Below are positions 1 through 8,627 of a DNA stretch of 25,014 nucleotides, in pieces. Below the pieces are notes generated by a model, which saw only the letters and a list, made by a program, of their open reading frames with translations, was not told the origin of the DNA and searched no databases. The position numbers and the translations under genes were made by a program. Source of the DNA: an uncultured Beijerinckiaceae bacterium (GTDB lineage Bacteria; Pseudomonadota; Alphaproteobacteria; Rhizobiales; Beijerinckiaceae); contig CALMGA010000396.1 of assembly GCA_937863205.1 (NCBI GenBank), positions 862 through 25,875 of the forward strand. The letters are read 5' to 3'. Each line of letters opens with the position of its first letter. The first letter of the stretch is position 1.

Positions 1-20
1 GTCAAGGCCGGAGGACGGGG

Positions 21-1520
21 ATGCCAACGAGCGAGGGAGCCGCGATCGCGTCGGGCGTGCGCGTGCGCGCCCAGGCGGAGATCCGCGAGCGGGCCCGGCG
101 GGCGGCATCGGGTTTCGAGCGGTTGGGGGTGGGCGAGGACGACGCCGTCGCGCTGCTGCTGCGCAACGACTTCGCCTTCTTCGAGGCCGGGCTCGCCGCC
201 GGGCTGATCGGAGCCCGGGCCGTGCCCCTCAACTGGCACGCCGGTGCCGACGAACTGGCCGATCGGCTGGTTGATTGCGGGGCGAGGATCGTCGTCGCCC
301 ACGACGACCTCGCGCCGGCGCTGCCGCGTGAACTCACGATCCTGCGCGTCGCCACCCCGCCCGAGATCCGGGCAGCCTATGGCCTGCCGGAGGCGGCAAC
401 CCACCTCGATCGCGCGCCGGACTGGGACGGCTGGCTCGCCACCCATCCGCCGCGCGAGGGTTCGGCCGCCAGCGCGCCGCCGGCGACCCTCTACACCTCC
501 GGCACCACCGGGCCGCCCAAGGCGATCCGCCGCGCCGCGGCACCGGCCGGGCACCGCTCGGGGCGTGCCCTCGCGGTCTACGGCCTCGACTTTGCCCCAC
601 CGATGCGCGTGCTCATCAACGGGCCGATGTACCATTCCGTGGCCAACGCCTATGGGCGGCTCGCCCTGCAGGTCGGGGCCGACATCGTGCTGCAGGCGAA
701 GTTCGATCCGGCCGAACTGCTCGCCCTCGTGGCCCGTCACCGCATCACCCACATGCACGTCACGCCCGCGATGATGGTGCAGCTCTGGCGGCTGCCCGAG
801 GCGGTGAAGGCCGGCAGCGACCTGTCCTCGCTGCGCTACGTCGTGCACGGCGCCGCGCCATGCCCGCCGACGGTCAAGGCCGCCTGCCTGGACTGGTTGG
901 GCGACATCCTCCACGAATACTACGGTTCGACCGAAACCGGCCTTCTCACGCGCTTGCGGCCGGCCGACGCCCGGCGCAAACCGGGCAGCGTCGGCCGCGC
1001 GCTGCCCGACGTGCGGCTGGAGATCCGCGACGGCCGGGGCCGAAACCTGCCGGCCGGCTCGGTCGGCGACGTCTTCGCCATGTCGCCGGCGACGGACGGC
1101 GCCGCCGTGACGGCCGGCGACATCGGCTCGCTCGATGCCGACGGTTTCCTTTTCCTGCGCGGCCGCGGGAGCGAGATGATCCGTTCGCGCGGGGGGCACG
1201 TCCATCCCGCCGCCGTGGAGGCGGTCCTGCTCGGCCTCGACGGCGTCAAGGACTGCGCGGTCTTCGGTCTCGCCGACGACGAGGGCGGGCAGGGGGACGG
1301 CGAATTGGTGTGCGCCTGCGTCGAGCCGCTTCCCGGCGCGCACCTCGACGCCGACACGCTCGGCGCGGAGTTGGCTGGGCGCCTCGCCGAGGCCGAGCGG
1401 CCGAGCGTCGTCGAGATCGTCGCGCACCTGCCGAGGGAAGACTCCGGCAAGATCTTCAAGAGCGAGCTGCGCCGGCGCTATTCGCGAGCGGTCGGTCGCC
1501 GCCCGCCGGGCTCCGATTGA
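21..1520 (+). CDS. AMP-dependent acyl-CoA synthetase/ligase (ANL superfamily)
   Basis: This 499-residue enzyme should activate a carboxylic acid with ATP to an acyl-adenylate and then transfer it to coenzyme A in the cytoplasm. Visible ANL motifs are the P-loop TSGTTGPPK near residues 159-167, the YYGSTETG adenine/carboxylate motif near residue 300, the TAGDIG motif with its Asp, the hinge GRGSEMIRSRGGHV, and a C-terminal PREDSGKIFK carrying the catalytic lysine. The length is slightly short because the N-terminal domain begins directly at the region usually around residue 30 of FadD-like enzymes. The ATG at 21 has a good GGAGG box at 10-14. The frame is open to the window edge, so a longer N-terminus cannot be excluded. 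The substrate cannot be told; fatty, aromatic and bile acids all occur in the family. The downstream kai genes are separated by about 280 bp, so it is probably not their operon partner. Confidence 0.85.
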   Translation: MPTSEGAAIASGVRVRAQAEIRERARRAASGFERLGVGEDDAVALLLRNDFAFFEAGLAAGLIGARAVPLNWHAGADELADRLVDCGARIVVAHDDLAPALPRELTILRVATPPEIRAAYGLPEAATHLDRAPDWDGWLATHPPREGSAASAPPATLYTSGTTGPPKAIRRAAAPAGHRSGRALAVYGLDFAPPMRVLINGPMYHSVANAYGRLALQVGADIVLQAKFDPAELLALVARHRITHMHVTPAMMVQLWRLPEAVKAGSDLSSLRYVVHGAAPCPPTVKAACLDWLGDILHEYYGSTETGLLTRLRPADARRKPGSVGRALPDVRLEIRDGRGRNLPAGSVGDVFAMSPATDGAAVTAGDIGSLDADGFLFLRGRGSEMIRSRGGHVHPAAVEAVLLGLDGVKDCAVFGLADDEGGQGDGELVCACVEPLPGAHLDADTLGAELAGRLAEAERPSVVEIVAHLPREDSGKIFKSELRRRYSRAVGRRPPGSD

Positions 1521-1685
1521 GGGCCGAGCATCGAACCCTCGGTCAGCTCCGGTGCTCTGACATGTTGTAGCGCATCGGGTTCATCCGAGACCGCTGCGCC
1601 CTTTTCGGTCTGATGCCCTGGATGCGCCTCCTTCGTCCGCTTGCCCTTAGCGGCGTGGCCTTGATGGCTTGGCCGTGATGGCCGG

Positions 1686-1704
1686 CGGCGGCAGGTTGCC
1701 GCCG
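1686..1704. repeat. GC-rich hairpin upstream of kaiC
   Basis: A perfect 7-bp inverted repeat (CGGCGGC / GCCGCCG) with a 5-base AGGTT loop lies in the 277-bp stretch between the acyl-CoA ligase and kaiC. It has no T-run on either side, so it is not a standard intrinsic terminator. Together with the flanking TTCCGCGAATGCC it looks like an extragenic palindromic (REP-like) unit. Only one copy is visible here, so repeat status is unproven. Apart from this hairpin I see no convincing gene or promoter between 1521 and 1797. Confidence 0.4.
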
Positions 1705-1797
1705 TTCCGCGAATGCCCTAGCCAGGGCCGTGCGCGATGGCGCCGACCAGCCGGGACAAGATCCGGGTTGGGATGTGGTTGCAACGGGATCAATCGA

Positions 1798-3549
1798 GTG
1801 TCGCAAGGGGATGGAGCAGATGCCGTACCCGCCGATGTCGCATCTGCCAACATCGTGTCCTCCGTTGCCGCGTCGGCCAAGGTAACGATCGCCAAGACGC
1901 GAACCGGCATCGAGGGCTTCGACGACATCACCTTCGGCGGCCTGCCGACCGGCCGGCCGAGCCTCGTGTGCGGTTCGGCCGGCTGCGGCAAGACGCTGTT
2001 CGCGATCACCTTCCTCGTCAACGGCGCGACCCTCTACGGCGAGGCCGGCGTGTTCGTCTCCTTCGAGGAGCGCGCCGCCGATCTCGCCGCCAACGTCGCC
2101 TCGCTGGGGTACGACCTCGACGGCCTCGTCGCGCAAGGCAAGCTCGCCATCGACCACGTTCGCATCGAGCGCAGCGAGATCGAGGAAAGCGGCGAATACG
2201 ACCTTGAAGGACTTTTCATCCGCCTCGGCTTCGCCATCGACTCGGTTGGCGCCAAGCGCGTCGTCCTTGACACCATCGAGACGCTGTTCGCCGGCTTCAA
2301 CGACGCCGCCCTTCTGCGATCCGAACTGCGCCGCCTGTTCGGCTTCCTCAAGGATCGCGGCGTCACCGCCGTCATCACCGGCGAGCGCGGCGACGGTCAG
2401 CTGACCCGCCAGGGGCTGGAAGAATACGTCTCCGACTGCGTGGTGCTGCTCGACAATCGCGTGGTCGACCAGATCACCACGAGGCGCCTGCGCGTCGTCA
2501 AATACCGCGGCTCGGCCCACGGCACCAACGAGTACCCGTTCCTGGTCGACGACGGCGGCATCTCCGTGCTGCCGATCACCGCGGCGGATCTGAGCTATGC
2601 CGCGTCGCACGAGGTGGTGGCGACCGGCATCGCCGGGCTCGACGCCATGCTCGGGCCGGGCGGCGTGTACAAGGGATCCAGCGTGCTGGTGTCGGGGGTC
2701 GCCGGCACCGGCAAGACGACGGTGCTGACCCACATCCTGGATGCCGCCTGCAAACGCGGGGAACGCTGCCTCGCCTTCGTGTTCGAGGAAAGCGGCGCCC
2801 AGATCACCCGCAACGCCCTTTCCTTCGGCGTCGATCTGCGCCCCCACGTCGAGGCCGGCCTTCTGCGCTTCCATGCGGCCCGCCCGACCCTGTTCGGCCT
2901 GGAAACGCACCTTGCCGGCATGAACCGCGACATCGGGCGCTTTGAACCGAGCGTGGTGGTGGTCGATCCCGTGTCGTCGCTGGAAGGGCCGGCGCGCGAG
3001 GTGCAGGCGACGCTCCTGCGGATGGTTGATCTGCTGAAAAGCCGGATGATCACCGCGGTGTTCACGAGTTTGCGACGCGAAGGATCCTTCGAGACCGGCA
3101 ACGACCTCGGCCTGTCCTCGTTGATGGACGTGTGGATCAAGCTCGTGGACGTTGAAGCCAACGGCGAGCGGACGCGAACCCTTTACGTCATCAAAGCCCG
3201 CGGCATGAGCCATTCCAACCAGGTCCGCGAGTTTCAGATCACCGCCGACGGCGTCAAGCTGCTCGTCCCCTACGTGGGCGCGGCCGGCGTGCTCACGGGA
3301 ACCGCGCGGATCGTCCGGGAAGCGGAAGAGCAAGCGACGCTGCTGGTTCGCCGGCAGGAGGGCGAGCGCCGCCGCCGCGAACTGGCGAGGCGACGCGAGG
3401 CGGTGGAGCGTCAGATCGAAGAGCTGCAGGCCAGCCTCGATGCGCATGCCGAGGAGGAGCGGATCTTTGTTGGCGAGGAAGACAGCCAGCAGAGCACGCA
3501 AGCGATGGAGCGCGACGTGATCGCCCGGCGCAGGGGCTTCGCGGAGTGA
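1798..3549 (+). CDS. kaiC: KaiC-like two-domain RecA ATPase/kinase with C-terminal coiled coil
   Basis: A circadian-clock KaiC homologue with two tandem RecA/KaiC domains, expected to be a cytoplasmic hexameric ATPase and autokinase. Numbering from the chosen GTG (583 aa), CI has GSAGCGKT at 59-66 and the Glu pair E90-E91. CII has GVAGTGKT at 300-307, E330-E331 and Walker B VVVVDP. The CII phosphosite region reads LSSLMD with Ser440-Ser441 where cyanobacterial KaiC has Ser431-Thr432. After CII, a roughly 90-residue charged helical tail rich in Arg/Glu replaces the cyanobacterial A-loop tail; this is a predicted coiled coil and is seen in other proteobacterial KaiCs. The start is uncertain: GTG 1798 gives a normal-length N-terminus, GTG 1855 is possible, and the frame is open from TTG 1669. 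The stop overlaps the next gene by 4 bases. No kaiA is present, as usual outside cyanobacteria. Confidence 0.9.
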   Translation: MSQGDGADAVPADVASANIVSSVAASAKVTIAKTRTGIEGFDDITFGGLPTGRPSLVCGSAGCGKTLFAITFLVNGATLYGEAGVFVSFEERAADLAANVASLGYDLDGLVAQGKLAIDHVRIERSEIEESGEYDLEGLFIRLGFAIDSVGAKRVVLDTIETLFAGFNDAALLRSELRRLFGFLKDRGVTAVITGERGDGQLTRQGLEEYVSDCVVLLDNRVVDQITTRRLRVVKYRGSAHGTNEYPFLVDDGGISVLPITAADLSYAASHEVVATGIAGLDAMLGPGGVYKGSSVLVSGVAGTGKTTVLTHILDAACKRGERCLAFVFEESGAQITRNALSFGVDLRPHVEAGLLRFHAARPTLFGLETHLAGMNRDIGRFEPSVVVVDPVSSLEGPAREVQATLLRMVDLLKSRMITAVFTSLRREGSFETGNDLGLSSLMDVWIKLVDVEANGERTRTLYVIKARGMSHSNQVREFQITADGVKLLVPYVGAAGVLTGTARIVREAEEQATLLVRRQEGERRRRELARRREAVERQIEELQASLDAHAEEERIFVGEEDSQQSTQAMERDVIARRRGFAE

Positions 3550-3905
3550 GCGCGGCGGAAGGCACTCCGGGGCAAGGGCTGGATCTTGAAGGCGAGGCGG
3601 CGCGCGCCGACGCCGATCCCGGCCACTACCACCTCCGCCTCTACGTGGCGGGACAAACGGCCAAGTCGCTGCGGGCGACGGCCAACCTGCGCCGCGTCTG
3701 CGAGGAGCACCTCGCCGGACGCTACGACATCGAGCTGATCGACCTGATGCAGAATCCCAAGCTTGCCGCCGGCGACCAGATCCTCGCCGTACCGACGCTG
3801 GTTCGCCGCCTTCCCGCGCCCTTGAAGCGCATCATCGGCGACCTGTCCGACACCGACAAGGTACTCGTCGGGCTGGATATCCGAGCCAAGGCCGTCGGCG
3901 TTTGA
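3546..3905 (+). CDS. kaiB: KaiB-like clock protein (first copy)
   Basis: This 119-residue protein has a thioredoxin-like KaiB domain from about residue 25. Recognisable stretches are [29 protein letters not shown], the cis-proline-like [10 protein letters not shown], and the highly conserved [21 protein letters not shown]. This copy follows cyanobacterial KaiB closely over the whole domain and adds an N-terminal extension of about 20 residues. In cyanobacteria KaiB binds the KaiC CI ring after refolding and drives dephosphorylation. The GTG start sits inside the kaiC stop (GTGA), indicating translational coupling. Its stop overlaps the TTG of the second kaiB copy. It is the likelier direct KaiC partner, by inference from sequence conservation. 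Confidence 0.9.
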   Translation: MSAAEGTPGQGLDLEGEAARADADPGHYHLRLYVAGQTAKSLRATANLRRVCEEHLAGRYDIELIDLMQNPKLAAGDQILAVPTLVRRLPAPLKRIIGDLSDTDKVLVGLDIRAKAVGV

Positions 3906-4210
3906 GCGCGGAGGCGGCGGGTCCGGTTCCGGCGCGCTACCTCCTCCGCCTGTTCATCGCGGGTACGACGCCGCGCTCCCGTCGCACGATTGAGAACCTG
4001 CGTCGCATCTGCGACACTTATCTCCCCGACGGCTTCGATCTTGAAGTGGTCGACATCTACCAGCAGCCGCATCTCGCCGAGGAGTTCCAAGTCGTGGCCG
4101 CGCCGACCCTGGTGAAGATCGCGCCGGCACCGCTGCGGCGCATCATCGGCGACCTGTCGGACGAAGGTCGCGTGCTGCGTGGCCTTGATGTCAGCGAGCC
4201 CGCGCCATGA
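3902..4210 (+). CDS. KaiB-like clock protein (second, diverged copy)
   Basis: A second KaiB-family protein of 102 residues lies directly behind the first. It keeps [19 protein letters not shown], a [13 protein letters not shown] segment, [10 protein letters not shown] and [21 protein letters not shown], so the thioredoxin-like fold should be intact. It differs from the first copy through the middle (YQQPHLAEE against [10 protein letters not shown]), which suggests ancient paralogues rather than a recent duplication. The TTG start at 3902 overlaps the previous stop (TTGA) and no better in-frame start precedes the domain. Its own stop overlaps the ATG of the kinase gene. Position suggests it may link KaiC state to the kinase, since KaiB-like domains also occur in the sensory kinase SasA; that role is inference. 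Confidence 0.87.
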   Translation: MSAEAAGPVPARYLLRLFIAGTTPRSRRTIENLRRICDTYLPDGFDLEVVDIYQQPHLAEEFQVVAAPTLVKIAPAPLRRIIGDLSDEGRVLRGLDVSEPAP

Positions 4211-5943
4211 GCCAGGACGAGGCGGCCTCTTCGGCAATGTCCCTGACCGCTGCCACGGCCCGCATCCGCGAGCTGGAAATGCGGTTGGAAGAAACCGAGG
4301 ACACGCTGGAAGCGATCCGGCGCGGCGACTTCGACGCCGTGGTCGTGCAGGGACCCGACAACGAGCAACGCATCTACACGCTCGACACCGCCGACCGTCC
4401 TTATCGCGCGCTGATCGAGCAGATCCGCGAAGGTGCCTTCACTCTCGCCGCCGACGGGCGCCTTCTTTACTGCAACCGCCAGCTCGCCGAGCTGTTCGGC
4501 GTGCGGCAGGAGCGGCTGATCGGACGTAGGCTCGACGCCTTCTTCAGCGAGGCGGATGCGGCCGTGCTGGCCTCCCTGCTCGCCGAGGCGCTGGATGGGG
4601 CCGCCCGCGGTGAACTCACCATCGCCGCCGGGCAGCGGGCCCCGCAGCCCGCCTATCTTTCGCTGAGCCTGCTCGCCCGCGACGAATCCCAGCCGATCTT
4701 ATGCGGGGTCCTCACGGATCTGACCGAACAGAAGATGCACCTGCGCGAACTGTCGGAGGCCAACACGCGGCTGCAAAGCGAAAGCGCGCAGCGCGAGCGG
4801 GTGGAGGAAGCGCTGCGCCAGTCGCAGAAGATGGAGGCGGTCGGCCAGCTCACCGGCGGCGTGGCGCACGATTTCAACAATCTCCTCACCATCATCCGCT
4901 CGTCCGTCGACCTGCTGAGGCGCCCCAGCGTGACCGAGGCGCGGCGGGAGCGCTACCTCGAAGTGGTGTCCGACACGGTCGACCGGGCGTCCCGGCTGAC
5001 CAGCCAGCTTCTCGCCTTCGCCCGCCGCTCGACGCTGAAGCCGGAAATCTTCGATCTCGGCGAAAAGCTCGGCGGCGTCGCCGACATGCTCGACACCGTG
5101 ACCGGGGCCCGCATCCGCGTGGTCACCGCGCTGCCCGAGCGACCCTGCTTCGTGCGCGCCGACCTCAGCCAGTTCGAAACCGCGCTCGTCAACATGGCGG
5201 TCAACGCTCGCGACGCGATGGACGGTGAGGGGCTGCTGACCTTGCAGCTCGCCTGCGGCCGCACCTTGCCCTCGATCCGCGGCCATGGCGGCTCGGATCA
5301 GCTGTTTGCCGTGATTTCGCTGACCGATACCGGAGCTGGCATCGCGCCCGACCAGATCAAGCACGTGTTCGAGCCGTTCTACACAACCAAGGAGATCGGC
5401 AAGGGAACAGGCCTCGGCCTCAGTCAGGTGTTCGGCTTCGTGAAGCAGTCGGGCGGCGACGTGGACGTGGAAAGCCGGCTTGGCCTTGGCACGACCTTCA
5501 CCTTGTACCTGCCGGAGGTCGAGGCGCCGGTCGAGCAAGCGCGCGCGGCGGCCGAGGAGCAGGAACCGCAGGGCAGCGGTCAGCGCGTGCTGGTGGTGGA
5601 AGACAATATCGGGGTCGGTGAATTCTGCACCCAGATGCTGCAGGACCTCGGCTACCGCACGCATTGGGCAATGAACGCCGAGGAAGCGCTGGCCACGCTG
5701 GGCGAGAGCGGCGCCGGCTTCGACGTGGTGTTCTCGGATGTGGTGATGCCCGGCATGGGCGGCGTCGCCCTCGCCGAGGAACTGCGCCGTCGCCTGCCAT
5801 GGCTGCCGGTGGTGCTCACCTCCGGCTACAGCCACGTGCTTGCCCGCGACGCCGGCCACGGTTTCGATCTGTTGCACAAGCCCTATTCCGCCGAACAACT
5901 GTCGCGGATGCTGCGCAAGGCGGCCCTGCGCCGGCACGCGTAA
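4207..5943 (+). CDS. Hybrid sensor histidine kinase: PAS, HisKA, HATPase, receiver
   Basis: A 578-residue soluble hybrid kinase with no membrane segment. In order it shows an N-terminal coiled coil (about 15-45), a PAS domain (about 65-180), a linker helix, HisKA with GGVAHDFNNLL and phospho-acceptor His221, and an HATPase_c domain with N-box N333, G1 DTGAGI at 374 and G2 GKGTGLGL at 398-405. A C-terminal receiver (about 460-575) follows, with the VVEDN acidic pocket, phospho-acceptor Asp511 in FSDVVMPGMGG, TSGYS and the KPYS lysine. It ends the kaiC-kaiB-kaiB operon, its ATG overlapping the previous stop (ATGA). It therefore probably acts as output or input kinase for the Kai proteins. No DNA-binding regulator is encoded nearby, so the phosphate must reach a partner elsewhere via a phosphotransfer protein or a separate receiver. 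Confidence 0.9.
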   Translation: MSQDEAASSAMSLTAATARIRELEMRLEETEDTLEAIRRGDFDAVVVQGPDNEQRIYTLDTADRPYRALIEQIREGAFTLAADGRLLYCNRQLAELFGVRQERLIGRRLDAFFSEADAAVLASLLAEALDGAARGELTIAAGQRAPQPAYLSLSLLARDESQPILCGVLTDLTEQKMHLRELSEANTRLQSESAQRERVEEALRQSQKMEAVGQLTGGVAHDFNNLLTIIRSSVDLLRRPSVTEARRERYLEVVSDTVDRASRLTSQLLAFARRSTLKPEIFDLGEKLGGVADMLDTVTGARIRVVTALPERPCFVRADLSQFETALVNMAVNARDAMDGEGLLTLQLACGRTLPSIRGHGGSDQLFAVISLTDTGAGIAPDQIKHVFEPFYTTKEIGKGTGLGLSQVFGFVKQSGGDVDVESRLGLGTTFTLYLPEVEAPVEQARAAAEEQEPQGSGQRVLVVEDNIGVGEFCTQMLQDLGYRTHWAMNAEEALATLGESGAGFDVVFSDVVMPGMGGVALAEELRRRLPWLPVVLTSGYSHVLARDAGHGFDLLHKPYSAEQLSRMLRKAALRRHA

Positions 5944-6165
5944 GCGCGACGCGCAGCATGCGGCGTGACGATCGGGCGCAGCAGCCGACCCTTAGGGGAA
6001 GGCCGACCGTCTCCTTCTAAAGAGGTATCGACAAAAAACCTTCATCCCAACGCAAGAAATTCTGCAATTCGGACGCTATGCCGGCCTTCGCGCCTCATGC
6101 TAGGCAGAAGGGGAATAAGCAAGAACGCGCGATTGTCCAGCGCTTCGCGTTCCAAGGAGCCTAAC

Positions 6166-7464
6166 ATGACGAAATCCGATGCCGGTTGGGGGACTTCGAG
6201 CGCCTTTTTCGCCGCAGATCTGCACACGGTTGATCCCGATATGGCCAAGGCCATCGATCAGGAGCTTGGACGCCAGCGCGACGAGATCGAGCTGATCGCC
6301 TCCGAGAACATCGTTTCCAAGGCGGTGATGGAAGCGCAAGGGTCGGTTCTCACCAACAAATATGCCGAAGGTTACCCCGGCCGGCGTTATTACGGCGGCT
6401 GCCAGTACGTCGATATCGCCGAGAAGCTCGCCATCGAGCGCGTCACCAAGCTGTTCGGCGTCGGCTTCGCCAACGTGCAGCCGAATTCGGGCAGCCAGGC
6501 CAACCAGGGCGTCTTCCTGGCTCTGCTGCAACCGGGTGACACCTTCATGGGCCTCGACCTGGCCGCCGGCGGCCACCTGACCCACGGCTCGCCGGTCAAC
6601 GTTTCGGGCAAATGGTTCAAGCCGGTGCCCTACGGCGTCACCAAGGATACCTACCGCATCAACATGGACGAGGTCGAGAAGATCGCGCTGGAGTGCCGCC
6701 CAAAGCTCATCATCGCCGGCGGCTCGGCCTATCCCCGCATCTGGGACTTCCCCCGCTTCCGCGCCATCGCCGACAAGGTCGGTGCCTTCTTCATGGTGGA
6801 CATGGCGCATTTCGCCGGGCTGGTCGCCGCCGGCCTGCATCCCTCGCCGTTCCCTCACGCCCATGTGGCCACAACCACGACCCATAAGACCCTGCGCGGC
6901 CCGCGCGGCGGCCTTATCCTCACCAACGAGGCCGACCTCGCCAAGAAGTTCAATTCGGCCATCTTCCCCGGCATCCAGGGCGGCCCGCTGATGCACGTCA
7001 TCGCCGCCAAGGGCGTCGCCTTCGGCGAAGCCCTGCAGCCCTCGTTCAAGACCTACATCCAGCAGGTGATCGACAACGCCCATACCCTTGCGGAAACCCT
7101 GCAGGCCAAGGGCTACAAGATCACCACCGGCGGCACAGAGAACCACCTGATGCTCGTTGATCTGCGCGATAAGGGCCTCACCGGCAAGGCGGCGGAAGCC
7201 TCGCTCGGGCGCGCCCACATCACCTGCAACAAGAACGGCGTGCCCTTCGACACGGCGAGCCCGATGGTCACCTCCGGCATCCGCCTCGGCACCCCCGCCG
7301 CAACGTCGCGCGGCTTCGGCGCGGCCGAGTTCGAAACGGTGGGCGCTCTGATCGCCACCTGCCTGGACGGCCTCGCCGCCAACGGCGAAGGAGGCAATGC
7401 CGCCGTCGAGGGCGACGTCCGCGCGCAGGTCGCGGCCCTCACGGCGCGTTTCCCGATCTACTGA
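6166..7464 (+). CDS. glyA: Serine hydroxymethyltransferase
   Basis: This 432-residue PLP enzyme interconverts serine and glycine with tetrahydrofolate and supplies one-carbon units. Clear family motifs include [11 protein letters not shown], the [16 protein letters not shown] segment, [24 protein letters not shown], and the PLP-lysine motif [14 protein letters not shown]. The open frame continues upstream to 5965. However, ATG 6166 has a perfect AAGGAG box at 6154-6159 with 6-base spacing, and MTKSDAGWG fits the family N-terminus and length. The 222 bp upstream hold no recognisable riboswitch or strong promoter that I can defend. ribD begins about 20 bp after the stop, consistent with cotranscription. 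Confidence 0.97.
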   Translation: MTKSDAGWGTSSAFFAADLHTVDPDMAKAIDQELGRQRDEIELIASENIVSKAVMEAQGSVLTNKYAEGYPGRRYYGGCQYVDIAEKLAIERVTKLFGVGFANVQPNSGSQANQGVFLALLQPGDTFMGLDLAAGGHLTHGSPVNVSGKWFKPVPYGVTKDTYRINMDEVEKIALECRPKLIIAGGSAYPRIWDFPRFRAIADKVGAFFMVDMAHFAGLVAAGLHPSPFPHAHVATTTTHKTLRGPRGGLILTNEADLAKKFNSAIFPGIQGGPLMHVIAAKGVAFGEALQPSFKTYIQQVIDNAHTLAETLQAKGYKITTGGTENHLMLVDLRDKGLTGKAAEASLGRAHITCNKNGVPFDTASPMVTSGIRLGTPAATSRGFGAAEFETVGALIATCLDGLAANGEGGNAAVEGDVRAQVAALTARFPIY

Positions 7465-7484
7465 ATGGACGCGAAGCCGGCGCA

Positions 7485-8627
7485 TTGGTGATATCGGACC
7501 GCTCGACGCAGCAACAGCTCGCTGATGAGCGGTACATGGCTGCCGCGCTGGCCTTAGGGCGCCGCGGCCTCGGGCGGACGGCGCCGAACCCGAGCGTCGG
7601 CGCACTGGTGGTCAGGGAAGGAACCATCGTCGGCCGCGGCTGGACCGGCGACGGCGGGCGCCCACATGGCGAGCGCATCGCGCTCGCCCAAGCCGGGGAA
7701 GCGGCGCGCGGCGCCACCCTTTACGTGACGCTGGAGCCGTGCAGCCATCACGGTCGATCGCCCCCGTGCTGCGAGGCGGTGGTGGAAGCCGGCATCGCCC
7801 GCCTGGTCTATGCGACCGGCGACGAGAACCCGCTCGTGGCAGGCGCCGGTGCCGCTTTCTGCCGCGAGCGTGGGCTCGACGTGGTCGCCGGCGTCGGAGC
7901 CGAACAGGCTGGGCGCGACCACCGCGGCCACAGCCTGCGTTTCGCCCAACGGCGCCCCCTTCTGACGCTGAAGCTCGCCGAAACCGCCGATGGTTACGTC
8001 GCCGGCGGCCCGCACGATCCCCGCCTTGCCATCACCGGCATCGCCGCCAGCGGCGCCGTCCACGTGATGCGCGCGATGCACGACGCCGTCATGGTCGGCA
8101 GCGGCACCCTGCGCAACGACGATCCGCTGCTGACCGTGCGGTTGCCGGGCGTGAGCGCGCGCCCGCTTCGCATCGTTCTCGACGCCGCCCTCGCAATCTC
8201 GCCGCGCTCGCGCCTCGTGCAAACGGCCGCGCAAGCGCCAATTCTCCTTCTCGCCAGCGCCGACGCGGTCGCGCGACGCGGGGGCGCCCTCGCAGGCATT
8301 CCCGGCCTCGCCATCGCAGCGGTAGCGCTCGACGCGCGCGGCCGTATCGACCTGCCTGCGGCGTTGCGGCTGCTGGCGGAGCGCGACCTGACCCGCATCT
8401 TCTGCGAAGGCGGACCGACGCTTGCCGCCTCTCTGATCGCCGACGGCTTGGCCGACGACGTGCTGATCTTCACCGCACCGAGGCCCCTGGGAGCGGACGG
8501 GGTTGCAACCCTCTGCGAGGCGTCGCGTGCCTTGCTCGCGGCAGCTTATCGTCCCGCGCTCACCCGGTTCTATGGGCCGGACTGCCTCCGCCATTGGGAA
8601 CGAGCGAACGGATGTTCACGGGTTTGA
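7485..8627 (+). CDS. ribD: Bifunctional riboflavin biosynthesis deaminase/reductase RibD
   Basis: RibD carries out the second and third steps of riboflavin synthesis: deamination of the pyrimidine ring and NADPH-dependent reduction of the ribosyl side chain. The N-terminal deaminase shows PNPSVGALVV, the zinc site H61-x-E63 (HGER, where most homologues have HAE), and the PCSHHGRSPPC loop with C86 and C95. The C-terminal reductase (from about residue 165) shows LTLKLAETADG, DAVMVGSGTLRNDDPLLTVR and the CEGGPTLAASL motif. The start is TTG 7485 or the adjacent GTG 7488. ATG 7536 would cut the ADERYMAAAL helix that homologues usually have, so it is less likely. The 3' end overlaps ribE by 16 bases. 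Confidence 0.94.
   Translation: MVISDRSTQQQLADERYMAAALALGRRGLGRTAPNPSVGALVVREGTIVGRGWTGDGGRPHGERIALAQAGEAARGATLYVTLEPCSHHGRSPPCCEAVVEAGIARLVYATGDENPLVAGAGAAFCRERGLDVVAGVGAEQAGRDHRGHSLRFAQRRPLLTLKLAETADGYVAGGPHDPRLAITGIAASGAVHVMRAMHDAVMVGSGTLRNDDPLLTVRLPGVSARPLRIVLDAALAISPRSRLVQTAAQAPILLLASADAVARRGGALAGIPGLAIAAVALDARGRIDLPAALRLLAERDLTRIFCEGGPTLAASLIADGLADDVLIFTAPRPLGADGVATLCEASRALLAAAYRPALTRFYGPDCLRHWERANGCSRV

Noticed and set aside
1543..3501. Minus-strand open frame of 652 codons opposite kaiC
   Set aside because: It is antisense to a clear KaiC with all motifs, and the product has low-complexity composition and no recognisable domain.
5944..6165. Riboswitch or other structured leader upstream of glyA
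   Set aside because: I found no glycine, SAM or THF riboswitch core and no convincing promoter boxes.
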